From the NCBI GenBank assembly GCA_051955535.1, contig JBQCGP010000029.1, positions 62,001-126,000 on the forward strand: 64,000 nt of DNA, written 5' to 3'. The DNA is from 13-2-20CM-68-14 sp051955535. Lineage in GTDB: Bacteria > Actinomycetota > Thermoleophilia > Gaiellales > Gaiellaceae. The position numbers and the translations under genes were made by a program. This document shows positions 1 to 7,328 of this stretch, piece after piece. Position 1 is the first letter of the stretch; each line of letters opens with the position of its first letter. The notes beneath the pieces were generated by a model. The model had not been told where the DNA came from. It did no database searches and saw only the letters and a program-made list of their open reading frames with translations.

Positions 1-198
1 GCGCTGCACGAACGGGTAGGCGTGCAGCGAGATCGCGGTCGTCTCGAGCTTCCCCTCGAGCGCCCAGTCGTTCAGCGGCTGGATGTCCCGCAGGACGTGC
101 TCGAACTCGAAGCCGCGGGTGTCGATGCGGTCCGCAGCAAGCGCCCAGAACATGAACGCGTCGTCGGGGTCGGGACTGTGGCCGAGCCGGATGAGCAC
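1..198 (-). CDS. mqnD: MqnD-like menaquinone biosynthesis protein, 5' part only
   Basis: Only the first 66 codons lie in the window; the gene runs off the left edge. The protein begins VLIRLGHSPDPDDAFMFW and continues with a RDIQPLNDWALEGKLE stretch and an ISLHAYPF motif. This is the pattern of the VitK2_biosynth (MqnA/MqnD) family, and I favour MqnD, which makes 1,4-dihydroxy-6-naphthoate in the futalosine pathway to menaquinone. An in-frame TAG lies four codons upstream of the GTG at 198, so this start is forced. The gene is divergent from the DtxR-type regulator at 259. MqnA cannot be excluded from so short a piece. Confidence 0.72.
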   Translation of the reverse strand, partial: MLIRLGHSPDPDDAFMFWALAADRIDTRGFEFEHVLRDIQPLNDWALEGKLETTAISLHAYPFVQR

Positions 199-258
199 CC
201 GGCGAGGCTAACAGCGTCGCGATGCCGACAGCGCAGTTGGCGCGTACCATGAGCGGCC

Positions 259-708
259 GTGGCGGAGCCTGCGCTCACGGACGCGATCCAGGACTACCTG
301 AAGGAGATCTACAAGCTCCAGGACGGTGGGGAGCGCGTCTCGGTGACGGCGCTCGCACGTGAGCAGCATGTCGCTCCCGGCTCGGCCAGCGAGATGGTCA
401 AGAAGCTAGCCGCGCTCGAGCTCGTCGACCACGAGCCCTACCGCGGCGTCCGGCTCACGGAGGCCGGCGAGCGTGTGGCCGTCGAGGTGATCCGCCACCA
501 CCGGCTGCTCGAGCTCTATCTGGCGGAGACGCTCGGCCTGCACGTCGACGATGTCCACGCGGAGGCCGACCGCCTGGAGCACGTCATCTCCGAGGAGCTC
601 GAGGCGCGGATCGACAAGGCACTCGGTTTCCCAACCCACGATCCCCACGGGGACCCGATCCCGAATGCCGCGCTGGAGTGGCCGAAGTCCGAAGCCGAAG
701 CCCGCTAG
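259..708 (+). CDS. DtxR/MntR-family metal-dependent transcriptional regulator
   Basis: 149 aa. An N-terminal winged helix-turn-helix (about residues 5-65: DYLKEIYKLQ, then VTALAREQHVAPGSASEMVKKL) is followed by the helical metal-binding and dimerisation domain (about 66-140, with VIRHHRLLELYLAETLGL and HAEADRLEHVIS). The His and Glu residues of these helices match the family's metal ligands. There is no C-terminal SH3/FeoA-like domain, so the size is closer to MntR than to full-length DtxR or IdeR. Expected role: Mn- or Fe-responsive repressor. The GTG start is chosen because the ATG at 249 is out of frame. Its stop overlaps the convergent gene at 705 by 4 nt. Confidence 0.88.
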   Translation: MAEPALTDAIQDYLKEIYKLQDGGERVSVTALAREQHVAPGSASEMVKKLAALELVDHEPYRGVRLTEAGERVAVEVIRHHRLLELYLAETLGLHVDDVHAEADRLEHVISEELEARIDKALGFPTHDPHGDPIPNAALEWPKSEAEAR

Positions 709-1049
709 CGACCAAAGAACCAACGCTCGAGTGGCCTGAGCAGCTCCTCCCGCGCGAACGGTTCGCAGGCCGCGGCCCGGCCGTCCTGTGCGGAGACGCG
801 GGTGTCGTCGTCGAGCGTCGCATTCGCCTGCTCCAGCGCGTCCTCGAGCTCGTAGCCCTCGAAGAGATAGTCGTCGGGATGCGGCTCTTCGCTGCGGCGG
901 TGCTGCGGGTTGACCGCTCGGCCGACTGCCCAGACCGCGCCGGGCTTCCGTTCGATCCAGATCACGACGCGCTCGGTGACACCCTCGTCGTCGACTCCCT
1001 CGAGCAGCCGCTCGGCGAAGACGGCGGTCCGGTCCCCCCGGCGCTTCAC
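705..1049 (-). CDS. Conserved hypothetical protein, 114 aa
   Basis: 114-aa soluble protein with no signal peptide or membrane segment. It has a hydrophobic stretch (ERVVIWIERKPGAVWAVGRAVN), a conserved-looking HPDDYLFEGYELEDALEQAN block and a C-terminal ELLRPLERWFFGR. I do not recognise the family. It is preferred over the overlapping plus-strand frame because its composition is balanced, with Trp, Phe and Tyr at regular intervals, and because it fits exactly between its neighbours, overlapping the regulator stop by 4 nt and leaving 38 nt to the next start. Confidence 0.65.
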   Translation of the reverse strand: MKRRGDRTAVFAERLLEGVDDEGVTERVVIWIERKPGAVWAVGRAVNPQHRRSEEPHPDDYLFEGYELEDALEQANATLDDDTRVSAQDGRAAACEPFAREELLRPLERWFFGR

Positions 1050-1087
1050 GCCCGGACCCTAGCGCGAGCGGTGCCTAGAATCGAGTC

Positions 1088-1339
1088 GTGAGCAGGCTAA
1101 CCAGCTTCCTGGGTAATCCGTTCTCCTTCCTTTCCGCGCGGACGTCGAAGGAGGAGCGAATCGCCGCCTACGTAATCCGCGAGCACGACAGCGGCAGACG
1201 TCTCGATGAGATCGTCGAGGATCCCTACGTACGCAACAGGGTCACCCCGGCCGAGCTCGCTCGGCTGCTCGAGCGCCCAGAGGTGATCGAGGCAATCGGC
1301 CACGCGACGGTTGCCGAAGCACAGGGCCGCCTCGCCTAG
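1088..1339 (+). CDS. Small conserved hypothetical protein, 83 aa
   Basis: 83 aa from a GTG start. The sequence is largely helical and charged (SKEERIAAYVIREHDSGRRL, then VTPAELARLLERPEVIEAIG). No catalytic motif, Cys cluster or membrane segment is seen, and the family is not recognised. It is convergent with the ornithine cyclodeaminase-like gene, the two stops overlapping by 4 nt. The Shine-Dalgarno is weak, so the exact start is uncertain. Confidence 0.6.
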   Translation: MSRLTSFLGNPFSFLSARTSKEERIAAYVIREHDSGRRLDEIVEDPYVRNRVTPAELARLLERPEVIEAIGHATVAEAQGRLA

Positions 1340-2265
1340 ACCTCCGCTCCGACCTTTTGGGCCCGCGCCTTTTCGAGCGCGACCGAGCCGATCGCGACGT
1401 CCCAGGCGGCCAGGCCGTTCGACTTGAAGAGAACGATGTCGTCGTCCGCCTGACGGCCCTCGAGCTCGCCGGCGACGACCTCCTGTAGCTCGTGCACCTC
1501 GAGCCAGTCAAGCACGCCGGCCTGGACCGGCTCGATCAGGTCGCCCGACTCGAGCCTCGCCTGCTCGCGCGAGTCGCAGCAGACGAAGGCTGCGCGCTCG
1601 AGCACGGCGTTGTCGAGCTCACGCGCCCGCGGCTCGTTGGCGCCCACAGCGCAGACGAGCACGCCGGGACGCAGCCACTCCCCGCGGAGGACCGGATCCT
1701 TCGCGGTGGTCACGGTGACGACGACGTCGCAGTCGGCTGGCTCGCGAGGCGATTCGCCCGGCTCGGCGCCCGTCTCCGCGCAGAACTCGGCGAGCCGCTC
1801 GGGCGTCCGGCAGTGGGCGACCACGCGCTCGATGCCCGGCAATGCCTCGCGGATGCAGGCGACCTGGCTGCGCGCCTGCCAACCGCAGCCGATCACGCCG
1901 AGGCTCGACGAATCCGGACGCGCCAGGTTCTTCGCGGCGACGCCGCTCGCGGCCCCGGTCCTGAGCTGTCCGAGCTTGTCCGCCTCGATCACGGCCGCGA
2001 GCTCGGCCGACTGCGTATCGAAGAGGACGACGACGAACGGCGTACCGCCCGGCAGCCATGTGTATGCCTTCAGCCCCGCAAGCCCGAGCTCGCGGTCGAC
2101 GGCGGCCATCACCGCGAACACGCCGTCCTCGACCCGCATCCGCTCGCGCGGCCGGTTCTCGACCTCGCCGGCCGCGAGACGCCGGAAGCTGCCCTCGACG
2201 GCCTCGAGCGCATCGGCCGGGGTCAGCAGCGATCCGACCTCGGCCTCGGTCAGGTAGAGCGGCAC
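1336..2265 (-). CDS. Ornithine cyclodeaminase/mu-crystallin family protein
   Basis: 309 aa, the usual length for this family of NAD(P)-dependent imine reductases and deaminases (ornithine cyclodeaminase, archaeal-type alanine dehydrogenase, ketimine reductase). The N-terminal substrate domain carries PRERMRV and GLKAYTW. TGAASGVAAKNLARPDS leads into the Rossmann nucleotide motif LGVIGCGWQARSQ (about residues 122-134). The C-terminal part has GDLIEPVQAG and FKSNGLAAWDVAIG. The substrate cannot be told from sequence. The next gene upstream on the same strand, the YetF-type gene, stops 9 nt before this start, so the two may be co-transcribed. Confidence 0.88.
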   Translation of the reverse strand: MPLYLTEAEVGSLLTPADALEAVEGSFRRLAAGEVENRPRERMRVEDGVFAVMAAVDRELGLAGLKAYTWLPGGTPFVVVLFDTQSAELAAVIEADKLGQLRTGAASGVAAKNLARPDSSSLGVIGCGWQARSQVACIREALPGIERVVAHCRTPERLAEFCAETGAEPGESPREPADCDVVVTVTTAKDPVLRGEWLRPGVLVCAVGANEPRARELDNAVLERAAFVCCDSREQARLESGDLIEPVQAGVLDWLEVHELQEVVAGELEGRQADDDIVLFKSNGLAAWDVAIGSVALEKARAQKVGAEV

Positions 2266-2274
2266 GCCGCGAGT

Positions 2275-2721
2275 CTACGAGTCGGACTTCTTGATGAAGC
2301 TGATCGCACCGCTCGTCTCGAGGACCGCCCACTGCACCTCGTCGAGAGACGCGATCTGCTGCAGGCGCGCCTCCTCCATGAGGTCCTCGAAGCTCAGGCG
2401 CTCGCGGTGGAGGTTCTTCTCGATCGGCTTGCCGTCCTCGACCACGACGATCGGCTGCCCGTCGAGCACGGGTCGCAGGAACGGCACGCGGAAGCTCATG
2501 TAGGAGGTGGCGACCTGGAGGACCGCGATCGTCCCGACGACGATTGCCGCCCCCGTGACCGAGTAGTCGTCCTGCGTCAGTCCCTGCTGGATCGAGTCGC
2601 CGAGCACGATCAGCAGGATCAGATCGAACGGCTGCAGGGAGGAGAGCTCACGGCGCCCGACCACCCGCGTGAGAACGAGCACGAATGCGTAGAGGACGAC
2701 CGAACGGATCGCGAGATCCAT
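2275..2721 (-). CDS. DUF421/YetF-domain membrane protein
   Basis: 148 aa. Hydrophobic segments cover about residues 5-20, 32-48 and 54-75 (including FDLILLIVLGDSIQQGLTQ). They are followed by the cytoplasmic YetF domain with RPVLDGQPIVVVEDGKPIEKN, HRERLSFEDLMEEARLQQI and EVQWAVLETSGAISFI, the hallmark order of DUF421 proteins. Molecular function is unknown; members are linked to stress and spore membranes. The start overlaps the stop of the upstream gene by 1 nt (TAATG), so the two are translationally coupled. Confidence 0.9.
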   Translation of the reverse strand: MDLAIRSVVLYAFVLVLTRVVGRRELSSLQPFDLILLIVLGDSIQQGLTQDDYSVTGAAIVVGTIAVLQVATSYMSFRVPFLRPVLDGQPIVVVEDGKPIEKNLHRERLSFEDLMEEARLQQIASLDEVQWAVLETSGAISFIKKSDS

Positions 2722-3242
2722 TACGGAAAGACGGACACCTTCTGATGGACCGCAGCCACCAGCGTATCCCCGTCGAACAGCGTCGTCGAGCGGGACCGAT
2801 GCCCGACGTTCGTCGGGTTGACCTGGAACTGCATGTAGAGGATGAAGGAGTGGTTACTCGGAATGTGCCCGAGGGTGAAGTCGAGCTGCCCGTCGTGGCT
2901 CGCCTCTCCCGTCGGGCTCGGCTCGATGGTGTTCATGGACATCCCCTCCGCCCAGCCGGTGCCGAGACGGAGAATCGCGTTCTTCAAGTCCTGGTGCGCC
3001 GTGATGTGGAAGCGGGCTTCCCAGAGCACGCCTCCGCGGAGCTTGGTCGGGGCATAGACGCTCAATGTCGCCGCCGGCACGGTCACCTTCGCCGTCGTCG
3101 GCCGCTGGCCGAACACATTGAACAGGGCGAGCAGCGGGACGAGGGCGATCAGAGCGAACAGAGAGCGCCGGATCCACAGACCCTTGTCGCGACCGCGCAT
3201 GTCGCGGTCGCGCGCAAGGTCGATCGCCTCGGGCGTAGCCAC
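2721..3242 (-). CDS. Single-pass membrane-anchored protein coupled to the YetF gene
   Basis: 173 aa with a short basic cytoplasmic N-terminus, one membrane segment (about residues 28-45, SLFALIALVPLLALFNVFG) and an extracytoplasmic beta-rich domain without Cys. The pattern suggests an Ig-like sandwich (ATLSVYAPTKLRGGVLWEAR, then LYMQFQVNPTNVGHRS). I do not recognise a named family. The 1-nt overlap with the downstream YetF-type gene suggests that the pair acts together in the membrane. Start is GTG at 3242; an internal Met at residue 15 is an alternative. Confidence 0.75.
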   Translation of the reverse strand: MATPEAIDLARDRDMRGRDKGLWIRRSLFALIALVPLLALFNVFGQRPTTAKVTVPAATLSVYAPTKLRGGVLWEARFHITAHQDLKNAILRLGTGWAEGMSMNTIEPSPTGEASHDGQLDFTLGHIPSNHSFILYMQFQVNPTNVGHRSRSTTLFDGDTLVAAVHQKVSVFP

Positions 3243-3312
3243 GCGACCCGGTTCGCCGCAAGCCGTTTACGTCCTGCGCACTCTTCAAGCCGGACCGCGA
3301 CTCGCGGTGCAT

Positions 3313-3615
3313 TCACCCGGCGTTGTCGAGTTTGAGGAGCCGTAGGAGCTCCCCGATGTCATGGCCGTCTTGCGCGGGGTGGCGCATGGCGATGTCGGCG
3401 TTGACGCGATAGTGGTTGCGTCGGCCGACTCGTTCGCTCTCCACATAGCCGGAATCGATCAGGTCCGCGACGATCCGTTGCGCGGCCCGCTCGGTGATCC
3501 CGACCGTTTGTGCGATGTCGCGGAAGCGGGCGTCGGGGTCGCGTTGGATGCAAAGCAGAACCTGAGTGTGGTTCGAGAGGAATCGCCAGCTCTTGTTGTT
3601 GTCAGGGCTTGACAT
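3313..3615 (-). CDS. Winged helix-turn-helix transcriptional regulator
   Basis: 100 aa from the ATG at 3615. A single winged-helix domain covers most of the protein: SWRFLSNHTQVLLCIQRDPD, then RFRDIAQTVGITERAAQRIV as helix-turn-helix and a basic wing SERVGRRNHYRVN, ending in HPAQDGHDIGELLRLL. It resembles MarR/ArsR-like one-domain regulators of actinobacteria. A TTG at 3648 could add 11 residues, but the ATG fits the conserved start better. No Shine-Dalgarno is visible before either; the ATG lies 6 nt after a TATTCA box, so a leaderless mRNA is possible. It is divergent from the gene at 3691 and shares its control region. Confidence 0.82.
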   Translation of the reverse strand: MSSPDNNKSWRFLSNHTQVLLCIQRDPDARFRDIAQTVGITERAAQRIVADLIDSGYVESERVGRRNHYRVNADIAMRHPAQDGHDIGELLRLLKLDNAG

Positions 3616-3659
3616 ACGACATGAATAGCGTATATTTCCTGTCGTCAAAAACGTGTCGT
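3609..3659 (+). promoter_or_regulatory. Sigma70-type promoter with three TGTCGT half-sites
   Basis: A -35 TTGACA at 3609-3614 and a -10 TATATT at 3631-3636 are separated by 16 nt and point at the gene at 3691. The hexamer TGTCGT occurs at 3639-3644 and 3654-3659 and in inverted orientation (ACGACA) at 3617-3622, bracketing the -10 box. The divergent winged-helix gene starts inside this promoter. The layout is what one expects of an autoregulated divergent pair. The half-sites as operator are inference. Confidence 0.6.
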
Positions 3660-3690
3660 GTCACGCTAAGCGCGATTTCAGGAGCGTATC

Positions 3691-3903
3691 ATGAGAGAGC
3701 TGCTTGGAGAGGTCAATCAGAGGATCCGCGACCTCGCGTCAGATCTCGATTCGCATGACGTCTCGGATTGGGAGTTCATTTGTGAGTGCGGCGACCGCAG
3801 CTGCACCGAAACGATCGGCCTCTCCCTCGCCCTGTACGACGACCTCAAGCACGCCGACGTGGCGCTACTCGCACCTGGACATGCGCTTAGGCGCTCCGCT
3901 TAG
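3691..3903 (+). CDS. Small Cys-containing protein paired with the regulator
   Basis: 70 aa. AGGAG lies 6 nt before the ATG. The core FICECGDRSCTETIGLSLALY has three Cys in a C-x-C-x4-C pattern, and the protein ends near LLAPGHALRRSA. I recall a family of small actinobacterial proteins with a CECGDPxCTE core and a C-terminal APGH; this looks like a short member whose end is trimmed soon after APGH. The Cys may bind a metal, but function is unknown. It is divergent from the winged-helix regulator, which probably controls it. Confidence 0.72.
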   Translation: MRELLGEVNQRIRDLASDLDSHDVSDWEFICECGDRSCTETIGLSLALYDDLKHADVALLAPGHALRRSA

Positions 3904-3921
3904 GCCGCGGCCCGTGATCTA

Positions 3922-3994
3922 TGCGCCCGGCATGATTCGAACATGCGACCTCTGCCTCCGCAGGGCAGCGCTCTATCCCCTGAGCTACGGGCGC
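3922..3994 (-). tRNA. tRNA-Arg, anticodon GCG
   Basis: A complete 73-nt cloverleaf on the minus strand: acceptor GCGCCCG pairs with CGGGCGC, D-stem GCTC/GAGC with loop AGGGGATA, anticodon stem CTGCC/GGCAG with loop CTGCGGA, T-stem GCATG/CATGC with loop TTCGAAT, discriminator A. CCA is not encoded. The anticodon reads GCG, which decodes the Arg codon CGC; A20 in the D-loop and C35 support arginine identity. Bacteria normally read this box with ACG (inosine). The 5' end overlaps the ygfZ stop by 10 nt, so the tRNA may be cut from the ygfZ transcript. Confidence 0.9.
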
Positions 3995-4731
3995 GCGGGA
4001 GCCAAGTGTAGCCGCGCGGTTTCGCCGCCGACCGTGAGCTCTGCGTTCTCCGGAACCACCGTCCGGACGTAGCCGAGAGCCAGGCCGGGAACTGCGCTCG
4101 TGACGCGGCCGACCGTCTTGCCTTCGTGCTCGATCTCGTCTCCCGGCCCCGCGTTTGCGACCTCGAGCACGCGGAGGCGCCGGTTGACGTGACCGCGGTA
4201 GTGGAGCCTCGCGATCGGCTCCTGACCTGGATAGCAGCCCTTCGTGAAGCTGATGTGCGTCTCGTCGAGGCCGGCCTCCCCCGGCAGGATCGACTCGTCC
4301 AGCTCGAAGCCCCAGCGGGGAATCGCGGCCCCGATCCGCACACGCTCGGCCTCTTCCTCGGAGGCCTCGTCCCCTTCGGGCCGCTCCCCGATGACCTCGT
4401 CCGCGCCCAGGACGAGCCACGACTCGTGCTCCTCGGGCGCGATCTCGCACTTCGCCGCGAAGCGCATGCGGGTCAGCTCGGCGACGACCCGGTCGCCCAG
4501 CTCGGGCTCGGTCAGCAGCAGGAAGTCGTCCTCCGAGCGGCGCAAGACTCGCAGCGGCGCGATGATCCGCGCCTTGGGCGTCAGCAGCAGCGCGTCGCAG
4601 AACTCAGCGACGCCGAGCGCCTCCACGTCGTTGGAGACCATCCGTTGCAGGTAGTCCCCGGCATCGGGACCCGAGACCCGAACGAACGCCCTCGGCCGGC
4701 GAACGATCCGCTGGGAAGTCTGAGCAACCAC
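3985..4731 (-). CDS. ygfZ: YgfZ/GcvT-domain folate-binding protein
   Basis: 248 aa with the T-protein (aminomethyltransferase-like) folate-binding fold: VRVSGPDAGDYLQRMVSND near the N-terminus and the YgfZ signature KGCYPGQE (about residue 165), whose Cys is conserved in the family. YgfZ proteins help repair or assemble Fe-S clusters in a folate-dependent way. Shorter than E. coli YgfZ, as usual for actinobacterial members. Start is GTG at 4731, 19 nt from the divergent GTG at 4751. The stop codon lies inside the tRNA-Arg acceptor arm. Confidence 0.88.
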   Translation of the reverse strand: MVAQTSQRIVRRPRAFVRVSGPDAGDYLQRMVSNDVEALGVAEFCDALLLTPKARIIAPLRVLRRSEDDFLLLTEPELGDRVVAELTRMRFAAKCEIAPEEHESWLVLGADEVIGERPEGDEASEEEAERVRIGAAIPRWGFELDESILPGEAGLDETHISFTKGCYPGQEPIARLHYRGHVNRRLRVLEVANAGPGDEIEHEGKTVGRVTSAVPGLALGYVRTVVPENAELTVGGETARLHLAPARP

Positions 4732-4750
4732 CCTCGTTAGTGTAGGAATC

Positions 4751-5356
4751 GTGTTCCGCTCGAAAGCAGAGCAGAAGGTCGCGGACGCCGGCTATGACCC
4801 CGCGCGGCTGCCTCCAGGCCAGTACCTGACCGAGAAATGGCCTGTTCTCCATGCGGGCGGCGTTCCCGAGACCGACCTGGCGACGTGGGACTTCAAGGTC
4901 TTCGGCGACGTCGAGAACCCGGTCAATCTGACCTGGGAGCAGCTGCAGGAGCTGCCGTCGACCGAGATCACGATCGACATCCACTGCGTGACCCGCTGGA
5001 GCCGGTTCGATACGAGCTTCCGCGGCGTCCACTGGCGCGACCTCGCCGAGCTCGTGAAGCCGCGGCAGAGCGCCCGCTTCGTCGTCGCCCACGCCGAGCA
5101 GGACTTCACGTCGAACGTGCCCCTCGAAGCGCTCGAGGACGAGAACGCGATGATCGCGTACGAGGCCGACGGCGAGCCGCTCGAGCCCGAGCACGGCTGG
5201 CCCTTGAGACTGGTGATCCCGACCAAGTACTTCTGGAAGAGCGCCAAGTGGCTGCGCGGCCTCGAGCTCCTCGACCACGACGAGCCAGGGTTCTGGGAGC
5301 GCTACGGCTACCACAACGACGCGGACTACTGGCGCGAGGAGCGTTACAGCTTCTAA
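4751..5356 (+). CDS. Sulfite oxidase-like molybdopterin-dependent oxidoreductase
   Basis: 201 aa, the oxidoreductase molybdopterin domain alone. The expected molybdenum-ligand Cys is in DIHCVTRWSRFD (about residue 80). FRGVHWRDLAELVKP, the glycine-free GWPLRLVIPTKYFWKSAKW and ELLDHDEPGFWERYGYHNDA follow, all typical of the soluble YedY-like branch. No Tat signal is present, so it is probably cytoplasmic, unlike MsrP/YedY. The substrate is not predictable. Start is GTG; no partner membrane subunit lies next to it. Confidence 0.88.
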   Translation: MFRSKAEQKVADAGYDPARLPPGQYLTEKWPVLHAGGVPETDLATWDFKVFGDVENPVNLTWEQLQELPSTEITIDIHCVTRWSRFDTSFRGVHWRDLAELVKPRQSARFVVAHAEQDFTSNVPLEALEDENAMIAYEADGEPLEPEHGWPLRLVIPTKYFWKSAKWLRGLELLDHDEPGFWERYGYHNDADYWREERYSF

Positions 5357-5390
5357 CTCTCGTACAAAGAAATAGAACCGTTAATATCGA

Positions 5391-5418
5391 CCCCTCTTCG
5401 AAACTCTCGAAGGAGGGG
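5391..5418 (+). promoter_or_regulatory. Leader hairpin burying the Shine-Dalgarno of the 5423 gene
   Basis: CCCCTCTTCGA (5391-5401) pairs with TCGAAGGAGGGG (5407-5418), giving 11 base pairs with one bulged G and a 5-nt loop. The 3' arm contains the whole Shine-Dalgarno GGAGGGG, and the ATG follows 5 nt later. The fold would mask the ribosome site, so translation should depend on melting or on a factor. A TAATAT at 5382-5387 could be the -10 box, leaving almost no other leader. Confidence 0.55.
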
Positions 5419-5422
5419 TGAG

Positions 5423-7234
5423 ATGAAGAGATTTCTTGCGGCCACGGCTCTAGCCGTGAGCGCAGTGGCGGTCGTCGTCGGAGTGGCCGCGGCGACGCCG
5501 AACAACTCTGACACGCTCGTCACCGTCGGCAGCCCGCCGACACCGTTCTCGCAGAACAAGCAGAACGAGCCCGCGGTAGCGGTGAATCCCAACGATCCAG
5601 GCATCGCCGCGGCGGGCGTCAACGAAGAGGTCGATATGGAGGCCTGCAACAACCGGGACGACAAGACCTGTCCGTTCACGCCGGGTGTCGGCACCTCGGG
5701 CGTCTATTTCTCGGACACCGGCGGCTCGAGCTGGATCCAGCCGACCTACACAGGCTGGACGGCGCGTGACTGCCTCGGCGTGGTCGGCACGTCGTCTGCT
5801 CCGGCCGACAACTGCGATCCGCACGTCGGCCCGATCGGGACGCTGCCGAACTACTTCGAGAACGGACTCATTTCGGACGGCGACCCGGCGGTCGCATTCG
5901 GTCCTCAGCGCGGCTCGAACGGCAGCTTCGACTGGTCGAACGGGTGGCGCCTCTACTACGCCAACATCACTTCGAACTTCAACTTCCAGCGCAAAGGCGG
6001 TACCACGGGATTCGAGGCGGCAGCAGTCTCACGGCTCGACAGCCAGAACTACGCGGCCGCGAAGGCCGGCGACAACAACGCGTGGAAGGCGCCTGTGATC
6101 GTTTCGAAGCAGAACGCGGCCCTGTTCTCCGACCACGAGATGGTCGCGGTCGACGACGCATCGTCGAGCCCGTTCTTCGGCCACGTCTACGTCTGCAACG
6201 CGGCGTTCCGCGGGACCGCGGAGGAGTTCGGCAGGGGCAATGCCGCCCCGGACCCGATCGTGCTCAACTCCTCGCCCGACGGCGGGGACACGTGGACCAC
6301 GCGCTCGTTCTCACCTGCCGTGAACAACGGCACGATCGCCGGCCGGCAGGACTGCGCCGTCAACACGGACAGCAAGGGCACGGTCTACGTCTTCTGGGAC
6401 GGCACGGACCCGAAGACGAAGACGCTCGCGATCTTCATGGCCCGCTCGTTCGACGGCGGCCTGACCTTCGAGCGGCCGGCACAGATCGTCACTCACATCG
6501 TCACCACCGGGATCCGGGACTTCACGGGCGACCTCACGTTCGACGGGCAGGCCGGCGCGCGTGACGGGTCGTTCCCGACTGTCGACATCGCGAACGGCGC
6601 TCCGACCGGAGCGGACGCGTCCGACGAGATCGTGCTCGCGTGGTCGAACGGTCCGACCCCGTCCGACACCCATCCTGGACCGAACGAGCAGGTGATGGTG
6701 ATGACGTCCACCAATGGAGGCGATTCGTGGACGGCGTCGGGTGTGGCGTCACCCGCGAGCGACCGACCGGACTTCCCGGCGATCGCGATCTCGCCGAACG
6801 GCACCGACGCCTACCTGACGTACATGGACTTCCTGCAGCCCTGGCAGTCGAACAACACGGCTCCGCGCCTGTTCGGAGGAGTCGTGCGGCACGCGGACGT
6901 GAACCCAGCGACGGGCGCGATCGGCGCCTGGAGCGACATCCACCGTGCGCCGACCGGCGACGCTCGAGGCTCGAGCGCCAACGCGCTGATCGACGAGTTC
7001 CTCGGCGACTACGACTACGCCTTCGCGACACGAAATGGCGTAGTAGCCGTCTGGAACGACGCGCGTAATGCGGCCGACTGCCCGGCGATCGACGCGTACC
7101 GCGATGACGTCGCGAGTGGGGCCGCGGCAGGCGACTCGACCGATCCGACGCGGCCGGCGCCGCAGCAAGACTGCCCGGCCACGTTCGGGAACACGAACAT
7201 CTACGGCGGCTCGTACGCCGATCCGACGCCGTAG
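5423..7234 (+). CDS. Exported sialidase-fold (BNR/Asp-box) beta-propeller protein, copy 1
   Basis: 603 aa with a Sec signal peptide (about residues 1-24, MKRFLAATALAVSAVAVVVG, cleavage near AAA-TP). Asp-box-like turns SDTGGSSW, SPDGGDTW, SFDGGLTF and STNGGDSW mark a sialidase-like propeller. Typical catalytic sialidase residues were not identified, so a hydrolase name is not justified; it may bind or degrade extracellular glycans. The C-terminus has GDYDYAFATRNGVVAVWND, then RNAADCPAID. The next gene is a clear paralog in tandem. Cys pairs (CNNRDDKTCPF) suggest disulphides. Translation may be controlled by the leader hairpin. Confidence 0.82.
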   Translation: MKRFLAATALAVSAVAVVVGVAAATPNNSDTLVTVGSPPTPFSQNKQNEPAVAVNPNDPGIAAAGVNEEVDMEACNNRDDKTCPFTPGVGTSGVYFSDTGGSSWIQPTYTGWTARDCLGVVGTSSAPADNCDPHVGPIGTLPNYFENGLISDGDPAVAFGPQRGSNGSFDWSNGWRLYYANITSNFNFQRKGGTTGFEAAAVSRLDSQNYAAAKAGDNNAWKAPVIVSKQNAALFSDHEMVAVDDASSSPFFGHVYVCNAAFRGTAEEFGRGNAAPDPIVLNSSPDGGDTWTTRSFSPAVNNGTIAGRQDCAVNTDSKGTVYVFWDGTDPKTKTLAIFMARSFDGGLTFERPAQIVTHIVTTGIRDFTGDLTFDGQAGARDGSFPTVDIANGAPTGADASDEIVLAWSNGPTPSDTHPGPNEQVMVMTSTNGGDSWTASGVASPASDRPDFPAIAISPNGTDAYLTYMDFLQPWQSNNTAPRLFGGVVRHADVNPATGAIGAWSDIHRAPTGDARGSSANALIDEFLGDYDYAFATRNGVVAVWNDARNAADCPAIDAYRDDVASGAAAGDSTDPTRPAPQQDCPATFGNTNIYGGSYADPTP

Positions 7235-7247
7235 GCGCTGTTCGCAG

Positions 7248-7276
7248 GCGGAGGCCCGGTTCTCCCGGGCCTCCGC
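7248..7276 (+). terminator. Hairpin terminator after the first propeller gene
   Basis: GCGGAGGCCCGG (7248-7259) and CCGGGCCTCCGC (7265-7276) form a perfect 12-bp stem with loop TTCTC, 14 nt after the stop. There is no long T-run, as is usual in high-GC actinobacteria. Confidence 0.7.
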
Positions 7277-7328
7277 TGCCGCTTTCCGATAGGTATAGGC
7301 CCGATTCCAATCCCATGGAGGGGAAGAG

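Noticed and set aside
1492..2745. 417-codon open frame antisense to the ornithine cyclodeaminase-like gene and YetF gene.
   Set aside because: Composition is Arg/Asp/Leu-rich with no domain pattern, as expected opposite high-GC codons; the minus-strand genes have clear family motifs.
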